40,621 nt of DNA from Corynebacterium sp. CNJ-954 (lineage in GTDB: Bacteria > Actinomycetota > Actinomycetes > Mycobacteriales > Mycobacteriaceae), in contig NZ_MKKI01000010.1 of assembly GCF_001942345.1 (NCBI RefSeq), positions 1 to 40,621 on the forward strand, given 5' to 3'. How positions within the stretch are numbered: the stretch's first letter is position 1; each line of letters starts with the position of its first letter. The notes below the pieces were generated by a model that was not told the origin of the DNA, did not search any database, and saw only the letters and a list, made by a program, of their open reading frames with translations. Positions 17,660 to 25,439 of this stretch are shown here, piece after piece. The position numbers and the translations under genes are program-made.

Positions 17660-18022
17660 ATGCCTGAGCGAGAAGAGCACAAGGTACCGGCGCAGGATGT
17701 CCCCGTGCGCGGGGACGACATCCGACTGGGCCAGTTCATCAAACTGGCGAACCTGGTTGATTCCGGCGGCGCAGCCAAAGAGGCTGTCGCCGCCGGTCGT
17801 GTGACGGTCAACGGTGAGGCTGACACCCGCCGTGGCCGGCACCTGCGTTCCGGGGATGAGGTGGTCGTCTTTGACGAGGACGGCCCCGACGCCACTCCGG
17901 TCGCCGCCGCCCGGGTCGTCACCGAGGGTGACGGCGGCGACGGTGCTAGTGACGATGACGACTTCTTCGACGAAGCAACTGCCGATGACGATTTCGACCC
18001 CGACAAGTGGAGGAACCTCTGA
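17660..18022 (+). CDS. S4-domain RNA-binding protein
   Basis: A 120-aa protein with an S4 domain at about residues 18-70: IRLGQFIKLANLVDSGGAAK, VAAGRVTVNGEADTRRGR, LRSGDEVVVF. This is the YlmH/YbcJ-like stand-alone form that binds structured RNA, in other bacteria ribosomal. The last 35 residues are an acidic, disordered tail (DDDDFFDEATADDDFD). I chose ATG 17660, with AGGA 8 nt upstream, over ATG 17651, which lies too close to that site. TAATAT (17597-17602) may be the -10. Its TGA overlaps the ATG of the VOC gene. Confidence 0.88.
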   Translation: MPEREEHKVPAQDVPVRGDDIRLGQFIKLANLVDSGGAAKEAVAAGRVTVNGEADTRRGRHLRSGDEVVVFDEDGPDATPVAAARVVTEGDGGDGASDDDDFFDEATADDDFDPDKWRNL

Positions 18023-18840
18023 TGCCCGCTCTCGTAGCGGAGCCAGGAATGCCGATCTGGATCGACCTGGCTACCACTGACCTGGAGAAGGCGAAGACCT
18101 TCTACACCGAGCTCCTTGACTGGGAGTTCGACACACAGTGCGACGGCTATCTCGTCGCCAAGAAGAACGGAATGCCCGTCGCGGGTCTCGGCGAGGTCCC
18201 CGACGACAAGTCGTCGCTGTGGGGCATGCTGCTCTACGCCCCCGACATCGACCACGTCCATGACGAGGCCGTCAAGGCCGGGGCTACCAGCATCCTGTCG
18301 CCGCGGGACGTCGGACGCCGTGGACGGATGGCCGTCATCGTCGATCCGTCCGGCGCGACGGTGGGGCTCAAGCAGCCGTCGGGTGACGAGCCCTTCTTCG
18401 CCGCCGGTGAGCCGGGTACCCCGGTGTGGCACGAGCTACTCGTCGGCGAGGAATTCGACGCGACGATGAAGTTCTACCACGACCTTGCCGGATGGGACAT
18501 CCGTCAGCACAGCGACACGGACAAGTTCCGCTACGCCACCGGCGAGTACAACGGTGCACCGTTGTGCGGCATGTGGGACACCAGCGAACTGGATGAGAAC
18601 CCGTCCATGTGGACGCTCTACCTCGGCTGCGTCGACGTGGACCGTGCGGCGAAGAAGGTCAAGAAGCTCGGCGGCAAGCTGGTCCGTGCCCCGTGGAACT
18701 CTGAACTGGGCCGGCTGTGCACCCTCGTCGATCCGACGGGCGCACTGGTGAACCTCTGTGAGATCGCCGAGCCGACGCCGGAGAGCCTCGAAGACATCCA
18801 CGAGCCCGACCTCATGGCCCCGGGGGCTCCGCAGCCCTGA
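18022..18840 (+). CDS. Two-domain VOC (glyoxalase-like) protein
   Basis: A 272-aa cytoplasmic protein with two vicinal-oxygen-chelate domains. Domain 1 (about 5-120) shows PIWIDLATTDLEKAKTFYTE and IVDPSGATVGL. Domain 2 (about 132-255) shows PVWHELLVGEEFDATMKFYH and LVDPTGALVNLCE. Proteins of this build are usually annotated as glyoxalase or hydroxylase-like and are common in actinobacteria; the reaction is not known. The His and Glu metal positions are only partly kept in domain 1 (I-D in place of H-x), so catalysis is doubtful. The start overlaps the S4 stop (TGATG) with GGAGG 8 nt upstream, so the two are coupled. Confidence 0.87.
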   Translation: MPALVAEPGMPIWIDLATTDLEKAKTFYTELLDWEFDTQCDGYLVAKKNGMPVAGLGEVPDDKSSLWGMLLYAPDIDHVHDEAVKAGATSILSPRDVGRRGRMAVIVDPSGATVGLKQPSGDEPFFAAGEPGTPVWHELLVGEEFDATMKFYHDLAGWDIRQHSDTDKFRYATGEYNGAPLCGMWDTSELDENPSMWTLYLGCVDVDRAAKKVKKLGGKLVRAPWNSELGRLCTLVDPTGALVNLCEIAEPTPESLEDIHEPDLMAPGAPQP

Positions 18841-18868
18841 GTTGCAGCCCTGAGTCGCAGCCCTGGCC
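18831..18868. repeat. 13-bp tandem repeat across the VOC stop codon
   Basis: GCAGCCCTGAGTT (18831-18843), GCAGCCCTGAGTC (18844-18856) and a partial third copy GCAGCCCTGGCC (18857-18868). The first copy contains the TGA stop at 18838-18840. Confidence 0.75.
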
Positions 18869-18912
18869 GGACGCCACGGTCGGCGGCATGTCCCCCGATG
18901 ACGCCGCAACAC

Positions 18913-18960
18913 GAGAGCGCCCTGACCTGGTTCAGTAAAAGTCCAGGTCAGGGCGTTCTC
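18913..18960. terminator. Large hairpin, bidirectional terminator
   Basis: The 18-nt arms at 18913-18930 and 18943-18960 pair with one G-T mismatch around a 12-nt loop (TTCAGTAAAAGT). The stem core is CGCCCTGACCTGG. TTAT follows on the plus strand. It lies between the converging VOC (plus) and GH25 (minus) genes and can serve both. Confidence 0.85.
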
Positions 18961-18988
18961 TTATGCTGTCAGTGAGTCTTCGGGAAGG

Positions 18989-20626
18989 TCAGAGCTGTGC
19001 GGCGAGCATCGGTGCTGCGCCGACCGGGTCGATGCCGGCCTCTTCCAGGGCACGCAGTGCACCCTCGGGGTCGGAGGCGAACCGGGACGCCGTCTCGTGG
19101 TCGACACCCAGCTTCTCGGCGGCCGCCACGGTCGCGGAGGGGTCGGCGGCGAGTTTGGCGGCGGTCTCCGCATCGACACCCGCGGCCTCGAGGGTCGTAC
19201 GCAGCGCCTCCGGATCGGCGGCGGGGGCCTCTGCCGGAGCTTCTTCCTCAGGTGCGGAGTTCTCGGCCGGTGTACCGGCGTCCTGCGACTTCACCTGTGC
19301 GAGCAGGGCATCGGTGTCGACGGTGCCGTTGGCGACCTGCGCGGCGTAATCGGTGGCGCCGAAGGCGGTCATCAGTCGCAGGATGCTGTCGAGGGAGACG
19401 TCGCCGCCACCGATCAACCCGGCGAGCTGCGAGATGTCGATTCCGCCGTCGGCGGGCGCGCCCTGTTCATCGACGAGCGATCCGACGAGGTCGCCGACCT
19501 GGTTGGCGATGTCACCGCCGTCGGCGCCGAGGCCGAGGGCGCCCAGCACCAGTGCGGCGATGGCGGCGATCGGCATGGTCTGGTCGGCGTCGCGTGCCTC
19601 GATACCGGAGGACGCGAGGACGGAGCCCAGGGCCTCACCGAGGCCCGACTCCTGCGCAGCGGCGAGGACGGCGTCAGGACCGACGGCGCCTCCCACCAGA
19701 CCGAGCAGGCTGACCAGGAGATCCGTGCTCAGCGGCTGGTCGAGACCCGGCTCGCCACCGGCGGCCTGCTGGTGCTCGGTGTCGTTGGCGTTCTCGGCCT
19801 GGCCGAGGGCGGCGTCGGTGATGGGCTTCAGGGCGTCGACGATGTTGCCGGCCGCGCTACCGTCCGACGGCGCGCCGGTGAGTGCCTGCAGCTGCTCGTC
19901 GGTGCCGTAGTAGGTGTTCATGTCGACGTTGGTGTAGATGCCGTCGACCTGGCCCTCGGAGGAGTACTGCCAGAAGGTGACCTCGTTCCAGCCGCCGGGG
20001 ATCTCGTTCGGCAGGGTCGGGTTGTAGTAGGCCAGCCAGAGCGGATATTCGGAGAACTCCGTGGTGTTGGCCATGTCGTTGATCCAGAAGTTCTGGTACG
20101 TGTAGATGATCGGGTCACGACCGGTCTGGATCTTGATCTCGTCGATCCAGTCGCGGACCCAGTTCTGGAGTTCCTCCGGGCCGAGTCCGCCGGACTCCTC
20201 GAGGTCGAGTGTCGGGGGCAGGGACGGCTGGACGCCGGTGGCCAGGGTCGCCGCGTAGTGCTGCGCCTCGGAGCGGGGGTCGGTGGAGCCCGGCTTGGCG
20301 TAGTGGTAGCTCCCGGGGGTCACGCCGGCCGCGGAGGCCTTGGCCGAGTCCGAGGTGAAGTAGGGGTTCACGTAGCCGGTACCTTCGCTGGCCTTGATGA
20401 AGGCGAAGCTCTGGCCGGACGCGGCGACGCTCTGCCAGTCGATGGCGGAGCCACCGGGGTGCTGGTGGCTTGCCACGTCGACGCCGTCGAGTGCCCAGGT
20501 GGGCACGGGCAGGACATCGGTGGCGACCAGAGCGGCGACCGTTGCGGCTGAACCGAAGAGGGTTACTGCGGTGAGTCGGGCGGGGACGGTGGTGCGCGCG
20601 GAGCGACGCCAGGGGAGAGACAGCAT
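18989..20626 (-). CDS. Secreted GH25 muramidase with C-terminal 24-residue repeats
   Basis: Hydrolyses peptidoglycan glycan strands outside the membrane. 545 aa from ATG 20626; a GTG 18 bases upstream is possible. The N-terminus is a basic stretch plus a hydrophobic signal segment (residues about 20-45). The GH25 domain covers about 46-255: GVDVASHQ with Asp50, FAFIKASEGTGYVNP, the catalytic pair in TLDLEES (Asp141, Glu143), and WQYSSEGQVDG. An Ala/Gly-rich helical middle region follows (about 270-470) with no recognised domain, ending in a Glu/Pro/Ala stretch. The last 75 residues are three repeats of 24 residues, matching the small secreted protein at 20891-21337. The C-terminal module is probably for wall binding or regulation. 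Confidence 0.9.
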   Translation of the reverse strand: MLSLPWRRSARTTVPARLTAVTLFGSAATVAALVATDVLPVPTWALDGVDVASHQHPGGSAIDWQSVAASGQSFAFIKASEGTGYVNPYFTSDSAKASAAGVTPGSYHYAKPGSTDPRSEAQHYAATLATGVQPSLPPTLDLEESGGLGPEELQNWVRDWIDEIKIQTGRDPIIYTYQNFWINDMANTTEFSEYPLWLAYYNPTLPNEIPGGWNEVTFWQYSSEGQVDGIYTNVDMNTYYGTDEQLQALTGAPSDGSAAGNIVDALKPITDAALGQAENANDTEHQQAAGGEPGLDQPLSTDLLVSLLGLVGGAVGPDAVLAAAQESGLGEALGSVLASSGIEARDADQTMPIAAIAALVLGALGLGADGGDIANQVGDLVGSLVDEQGAPADGGIDISQLAGLIGGGDVSLDSILRLMTAFGATDYAAQVANGTVDTDALLAQVKSQDAGTPAENSAPEEEAPAEAPAADPEALRTTLEAAGVDAETAAKLAADPSATVAAAEKLGVDHETASRFASDPEGALRALEEAGIDPVGAAPMLAAQL

Positions 20627-20847
20627 GCGCAACACGATACACACTATTCACAACAATCACACGAGTAACACGCGCACCGCGTGTCGCACCTTTTGACTTT
20701 TTCCGCTGTATCGGTATCGCGGAAACCCGGTGGCGTGGCAGGGACAGGACCGGGCGGGACGGACACCTGAGGGTGGCGCAGACCCGGAAAAACACCCAGA
20801 GGTTTCTGTCCCGGCACCCGGTGACGTCTGCTCTGACACGAAAGAAT
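20627..20847 (-). promoter_or_regulatory. Upstream region of the GH25 gene
   Basis: 221 bp between the GH25 start and the terminator of the next gene. ACACGCG (20668-20674) and CGCGTGT (20678-20684) form a 7-bp inverted repeat with a 3-nt loop about 45 bp from the start, a possible operator. A hairpin-like CCGC/GCGG pair surrounds GATACCGATAC near 20708-20727. No clear -35/-10 pair is seen, and I could not match a known riboswitch. Confidence 0.35.
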
Positions 20848-20874
20848 CCCTCCCCGCACCTGGTGCGGGGAGGG
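20848..20874 (-). terminator. Intrinsic terminator after the small repeat protein
   Basis: CCCTCCCCGCACC (20848-20860) and GGTGCGGGGAGGG (20862-20874) pair perfectly over 13 bp. On the minus strand the stem is followed by ATTCTTTC, a modest T-tract. It begins 16 bp after the stop at 20891 and closes the five-gene leftward cluster. Confidence 0.85.
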
Positions 20875-20890
20875 GTGGGTGGGACGAGGA

Positions 20891-21337
20891 CTACAGGTTG
20901 GCGGCGAGGACGTTCGCGGCCCACGCCGGGTTGATCCCGGCGGCACGGGCCATGCCCAGGGCCTGTTCCGGATTGTTCGCAGCCCAGACTGCAGTGTCCC
21001 GCGGGACACCGAGACGCTCACCGGCGGCAATGGTGGCCTCCGGGTTGGCCAGGAGACGGGCGACCACGGCGGGATTAACGCCGGCTGCGGTGGCGACGGC
21101 GGCGGTCCGACCGGGATCGGCGATGGCGGCCTTCTGTGCGCCGGGCTGGCTGGCACTGCTGGTCAACGCCGGGGCCGAGGACCCGGTGGCGGCCCCGGCG
21201 GTGGGTGCGGCGATCGCGGTGAGGACTCCTGCGGACAGGGCGATCGTGGCCGCCATCGCGCTGGCACGACGGAAGTGGGTGGGGCGGGAGGTCCCGCCGG
21301 TAGAGGATGTGCTGGGATGACTGGAGAGAATGGTCAT
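20891..21337 (-). CDS. Small secreted protein with three 24-residue repeats
   Basis: A 148-aa exported protein of unknown function. The N-terminus has a basic stretch and Sec signal (ASAMAATIALSAGVLTAIAA) with a likely cleavage near PTAGAA. After a Ser/Ala linker, residues 74-148 are three repeats of 24, 24 and 27 residues, each beginning D/N-P and carrying a central AGV/AGI or LGV. This module aligns without gaps to the end of the GH25 muramidase (35 of 75 identical by hand count). The start is ATG 21337; ATG 21361 in frame is an alternative, and neither has a strong ribosome-binding site. It lies 38 bp after the PrsW-like gene, probably in its operon. Confidence 0.8.
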   Translation of the reverse strand: MTILSSHPSTSSTGGTSRPTHFRRASAMAATIALSAGVLTAIAAPTAGAATGSSAPALTSSASQPGAQKAAIADPGRTAAVATAAGVNPAVVARLLANPEATIAAGERLGVPRDTAVWAANNPEQALGMARAAGINPAWAANVLAANL

Positions 21338-21375
21338 GGCGCCGATGATAGCCGGAACCATCCCATGAGCAACTG

Positions 21376-22452
21376 CTACCGTCCGTGCGGATCCCGCCCG
21401 GGGTTCCCCGGGTGGTGGTTGGACGGCGGCACCGGCGGGGGCATCGGTACCACCGGCGGGGTGACAGGACGCGGCGTCGGGATGCGCTGGTAGATCGACA
21501 CGGCAGGGTAGCGCCCGACGGCGGCGAGCGCCCGGGCCTCCTTCGTCGAGATGATGATCGCGATGACCAGCAGCGCCGCCCCCAGTCCCCAGGAGCCCAC
21601 GAGGTGGACGACGGTGGCGGCCGTGGAGTCCAGCTGGAGGTTCCATCCGGCATGGACGAAAAACCCGGCGAGCCCGGAGGCCAGGATCCAGCTCAGTCGT
21701 CGCTTCCAGGTCAGCCCGGCGGCGTAGACGGCCATACCGATGCCGAAGCCCACCAAGCCGGTGCAGATGGCGTGCAGCAACGGGCCCGCGACCAGGCGGA
21801 TCAGCCACATCCAGGACACACCCGCCAGGTCCGAGGTCGGGTGGTAGACGCCCAGCATGACGGCGTACCCGGCATTCTCGAACGCCTCGAAACCGAAGCC
21901 CACCAACATACCGGCGACGAGTCCGTGCCAGGGCCGGTTCCACCAGGCCCGTCCCACGTGCAGCAGGAGCCAGACCCCGAGGGCCTTGGCGAGCTCCTCG
22001 GGGTATGCCCCGCCCAGCGACAGCGCCAGTTCGTCGATCCCCCAGCTGTAGGACAGGTCGATGAGCTGCTGGCTGACGGTGAAAGCACCGATGGCGAACG
22101 ACCCGGACATTCCCCACAGGACCGCGGCTCCCGCGAGCAACCAGGGAGTCCCCCGGTAGATCAGCAGCCGGGACAGGATGAACCAGGCCACCGCCACGAA
22201 TACCACCGCGTACAGTGAGGCGAGCGCGACGGGGCCGGGGCCCGGGAAGAGCATGAAGACCGCCGGTGTCAGGGCGGACACGACGAGACTGATCACCGTG
22301 ATGAGCAGGAACGACCATCCGAAGACGTCCCAGGTGGGGCGCAGTCGTGGACGCTGGTTCGGCGGGTAGGAGTCATGATGGGCCCGCGGGACGTCGAGGA
22401 CACGCCATCCCTGGTCCGGACGGGAGCGGTGGTCATGCGGCACGGACGGCAC
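21376..22452 (-). CDS. PrsW-family intramembrane metalloprotease
   Basis: A 358-aa polytopic membrane protein with about eight spans. PrsW family marks: YPEELAKALGVWLLLHV (the EExxK block), GFGFEAFENAGY, LHAICTGLVGFGIG and GFFVHAGWNL, giving the Glu and His residues expected for the metal site. In Bacillus, PrsW cleaves an anti-sigma factor; in actinobacteria the substrates are largely unknown. The C-terminus is a Pro-rich cytoplasmic tail (TPPVVPMPPPVPP). The start is GTG 22452, overlapping the preceding gene by 20 bases. Candidate substrates next door are the single-pass protein upstream and the secreted repeat protein downstream. Confidence 0.88.
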   Translation of the reverse strand: MPSVPHDHRSRPDQGWRVLDVPRAHHDSYPPNQRPRLRPTWDVFGWSFLLITVISLVVSALTPAVFMLFPGPGPVALASLYAVVFVAVAWFILSRLLIYRGTPWLLAGAAVLWGMSGSFAIGAFTVSQQLIDLSYSWGIDELALSLGGAYPEELAKALGVWLLLHVGRAWWNRPWHGLVAGMLVGFGFEAFENAGYAVMLGVYHPTSDLAGVSWMWLIRLVAGPLLHAICTGLVGFGIGMAVYAAGLTWKRRLSWILASGLAGFFVHAGWNLQLDSTAATVVHLVGSWGLGAALLVIAIIISTKEARALAAVGRYPAVSIYQRIPTPRPVTPPVVPMPPPVPPSNHHPGNPGRDPHGR

Positions 22453-23287
22453 CCCACAGTTGTCGGGCGGTCACGGTCACGGATGCTTCATCCGCTCCGG
22501 TCACGGCGACGGTGTAGAGCACACCGTCGGGACCGTCGATCGTGAAGGACGCGGCGACGGTGTAGACCCCCGGCGAGGTCCCCGGGGTCCCCGAGGTCCC
22601 CGGGGGCCCCGGGACTTCCGGGGGGATGTCGCCGTACTGCACGGACTGGGTCTCACCGGGCATCCCGGGCTCCCGGAGATCGGGCAGGTCGGGGAGGTCC
22701 GCGAACGGCGAACTCAGCTCGATGACCGGGGACATGAGGAACTCGCCGGTCCGTGCCGACAACGACGGATGCAGGACGTCCTCCGCGGACGCAGGACGGA
22801 ACGGGACGTCGGACACGTCGGAGGCGAGGATGGCACGTAGCCCGCGTCCGGCCGACAGCGGCGCGTCCTCTACCCCGGCCATCGACACGATGTCGAGGTC
22901 CACGGGGCCCGTACCGTAACCGCTGGTGCACTCGGCCTCCAGAGTCCCGGGAAGCAGCGCCTCGCCGGTGGCCACACACCGCTGGTCCAGGCTGGCCAGG
23001 TCAAGCGGGCTGGCCTCCCAGGTGGTGAGGGTGTCCGCGGCGGCGTCATTGAGCAGGTAGCGTCCCGTGTCGTCCGCATCGTTCATCGGGACGGCGAGCG
23101 GAGCGACCAGCAGTACCAGGGCGACGCCGACCAGGATGAACCACCGTGCGGTTCGGTGACCTCCGACTGCCGCGGGACGGTACACGCCGTCCGGGTCGGC
23201 GTCGGGCGGCATCGAGGACGGGGGCCCGGGCGTCGGACGTCCCCACCCCTCGGCGCCCGGGTCCGGGGTGATCGGTGCTACCGGCAT
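22433..23287 (-). CDS. Single-pass membrane protein of unknown function
   Basis: A 284-aa protein. A Pro/Gly/Asp-rich cytoplasmic N-terminus (about 1-48) is followed by one membrane segment, ARWFILVGVALVLLVAPLAV (about 47-66), then a large extracytoplasmic part. That part has two Cys likely to pair (LDQRCVATG and EAECTSG), an acidic PDLPDL stretch and a collagen-like PGPPGTSGTPGTSPG, before a beta-rich end (TVAASFTIDGPDGVLYTVAV). No family is recognised. It overlaps the PrsW-like gene by 20 bases and starts 37 bp after the M13 peptidase, so it may be a PrsW substrate or partner. Confidence 0.75.
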   Translation of the reverse strand: MPVAPITPDPGAEGWGRPTPGPPSSMPPDADPDGVYRPAAVGGHRTARWFILVGVALVLLVAPLAVPMNDADDTGRYLLNDAAADTLTTWEASPLDLASLDQRCVATGEALLPGTLEAECTSGYGTGPVDLDIVSMAGVEDAPLSAGRGLRAILASDVSDVPFRPASAEDVLHPSLSARTGEFLMSPVIELSSPFADLPDLPDLREPGMPGETQSVQYGDIPPEVPGPPGTSGTPGTSPGVYTVAASFTIDGPDGVLYTVAVTGADEASVTVTARQLWGAVRAA

Positions 23288-23324
23288 TCCCGGGACGTTA
23301 CCAGACCCACCAGACCTACCGGGT

Positions 23325-25418
23325 CTACCAGATGGTCACGCGCTGCTCCTCAGGCAGCCACATCCCGTTGTCGGAGGAGACGTCGAAGGCCTCGTAGAAC
23401 TCGGCGACGTTCGACGCGACGACGTTGCAGCGGAACTCGCCGGGGGAGTGCGGGTCGATCGCCACGTACTGTGCGGCCATCTGCGGACGGATAGCGGTCC
23501 GCCACACCGTGGCCCACCGCAGGAAGAAACGTTGCAGGACGGTGAACTCCGTCGCGTCCCCGTCATCGCCGTCGATCCCCTCCACCGGTGCGGTGGGCGC
23601 GGAGTCCACCGTCTCCCCACGGTCGGCGAGCCACTTCTTCAGCGCGACCACGGCAATACCGAGACCGCCGAGATCACCGATGTTCTCGCCGAGGGTGAAG
23701 GACCCGTTGACCTTGTGGTCGGTCTGGCCGCGCTGGGCCAGGCCGGTCGGCACGAGTCCGTCGTACTGGGTGACCAGCTTGTCGGTGAGTGCGGTGAATG
23801 CGGCACGGTCATCCTCGGTCCACCAGGAGTTGAGGTTGCCGTCGCCGTCGAACTTCGAACCCTGGTCGTCGAAACCGTGGCCGATCTCGTGCCCGATGAC
23901 CGCGCCGATCGCCCCGAAGTTGCCGGCCATGTCGGCCTCCGGGTCGAAGAAGGGGGGACGCAGGATCGCCGCGGGGAAAGTGATGTCGTTGCGCACCGGA
24001 TTGTAGAAGGCGTTCACGGTCTGCGGGGTGGTGAACCACAGGTCACCGTCGCTGGGCTTACCGAGCTTGGCGACCTCGAACTCGTGGTTGAAGTCCGAAG
24101 CGGCCCGGTAGTTCGCCAGCAGGTTCTCACCGTGGTGGGCGTTGCCGCCGAAGGACAGGCCGGAGAAGTCGCGCCAGACGTCGGGATAGCCGATCCGCGC
24201 CCGGAAAGTGCCCAGTTTCTCCAACGCGCGCTCCCGGGTCTCCGGCGTCATCCACGACAGCTCGCTGATCCGGTCCCGGTAGGCGGCGAGCAGGTAGTCC
24301 ACGAGTTCCAGCATCAGCTTCTTGTACTCCGGCGGGAAGTGCTCGGCCACGAACTCCTGGCCGACCTCCTCGCCGACGGCGCCCTCGACCATCATCACCG
24401 CGCGCTTCCACCGGTCGCGCTGCTCGGTGGATCCGGAGAGCGTGCGCCCGTAGAAGTCGAAGTTCGCCTCCGAGAACGCCCGCGGCAGCTTGCCGGCACG
24501 GCCGGTGAGGACCCGCCAGTACGCCCACAGCTTCCACTCGTCCAGATCGCGTCCGTTGGCCGCGCCGGGCACCAGGGCGGCGACATGCTCCAGATAGGAC
24601 GGCTGGCTGACGATCACCTGTGGGGCGACGTCGGGCGTGACGCCCACCCCGTGGAGCCAGGCTGCGAAGGGGAAACCGGACGGCAGGTCGTCCTGCGCCG
24701 TGGGGTTGTGGGTCTTCTCCGCGTCGCGGGAGGCGACGGTGTCCCAGTGCCCCTTCGCCAGGGCGGTCTCGAACTCCATGAGCGCATCGGCGGCGGTTGC
24801 GGCATCCACGTCCGCGAAACGCCCTGGCCGGGGCTGTTCCCCGGTCTCCTCGACGAGTGTCAGGAACCGTTCGATGAACGCCCGGTACTCCCTGCGGATC
24901 TCCGCGTGCTGGTCTTCGCGGTAGTAGGCCTCGTCCGGCAGACCGAGACCCGTCTGGACCAGGTAGGCGACCTCGTCACCGCTGCCGCCGGCGTCCTTCT
25001 CCGTCCAGAAGCCGACCACCCCGCCGACACCGTGACGGTCCAGCTGTGCCAGCGTGGCGACCAGGGCATCCAGGTCGGTGGCGTCCCGCACGGGGTCGAG
25101 GTCCGGCGAGAGGACGGAGAGCCCCGCCTGCTCGATGCCGTGCTCACCGTCCTCGTCCATGTAGGAGCTGAACAGCGCACCGATGCGGGTGGACGGGTCC
25201 GCCGCCTCGACGATGGCCTTGACGTCCAGTTCCGCGCGGTCGCGCAGTTCGTGGAACTTGCCGTCGACCGCGCGGTCGGCCGGGATCTCGTGGGACCCCA
25301 GCCACGCGCCGCTCACGTACCGGTAGAGATCGTCCGCCCCGGCGGGGACGGCGCCGGAGGAGTGCTCGGTGATGTTGTCGGGGATTGCCGTGTCGGTCGT
25401 GTCAGTCGTTTCAGCCAT
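23325..25418 (-). CDS. M13 (neprilysin/PepO-like) metallopeptidase
   Basis: A zinc endopeptidase for oligopeptides, 697 aa, the family's usual length. The zinc site is VIGHEIGHGFDDQG (His510, Glu511, His514) with the third ligand in GENIGDLGG. Substrate-binding NAFYNP and the family's closing residues ending in W are present. There is no signal peptide, as in many actinobacterial PepO proteins, so it is probably cytoplasmic or exported unconventionally. I chose ATG 25418; ATG 25436 adds six residues and is possible. It begins 21 bp after the AbiEi-like gene and leads into the membrane protein/PrsW genes, so one transcript is likely. Confidence 0.93.
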   Translation of the reverse strand: MAETTDTTDTAIPDNITEHSSGAVPAGADDLYRYVSGAWLGSHEIPADRAVDGKFHELRDRAELDVKAIVEAADPSTRIGALFSSYMDEDGEHGIEQAGLSVLSPDLDPVRDATDLDALVATLAQLDRHGVGGVVGFWTEKDAGGSGDEVAYLVQTGLGLPDEAYYREDQHAEIRREYRAFIERFLTLVEETGEQPRPGRFADVDAATAADALMEFETALAKGHWDTVASRDAEKTHNPTAQDDLPSGFPFAAWLHGVGVTPDVAPQVIVSQPSYLEHVAALVPGAANGRDLDEWKLWAYWRVLTGRAGKLPRAFSEANFDFYGRTLSGSTEQRDRWKRAVMMVEGAVGEEVGQEFVAEHFPPEYKKLMLELVDYLLAAYRDRISELSWMTPETRERALEKLGTFRARIGYPDVWRDFSGLSFGGNAHHGENLLANYRAASDFNHEFEVAKLGKPSDGDLWFTTPQTVNAFYNPVRNDITFPAAILRPPFFDPEADMAGNFGAIGAVIGHEIGHGFDDQGSKFDGDGNLNSWWTEDDRAAFTALTDKLVTQYDGLVPTGLAQRGQTDHKVNGSFTLGENIGDLGGLGIAVVALKKWLADRGETVDSAPTAPVEGIDGDDGDATEFTVLQRFFLRWATVWRTAIRPQMAAQYVAIDPHSPGEFRCNVVASNVAEFYEAFDVSSDNGMWLPEEQRVTIW

Positions 25419-25439
25419 GGCCACCACTGTAGGCATCCG

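Noticed and set aside
20627..20847. Cyclic-di-AMP riboswitch ahead of the GH25 muramidase
   Set aside because: Considered because such riboswitches precede wall hydrolases in actinobacteria, but I could not find its conserved blocks. A covariance-model search would settle it.
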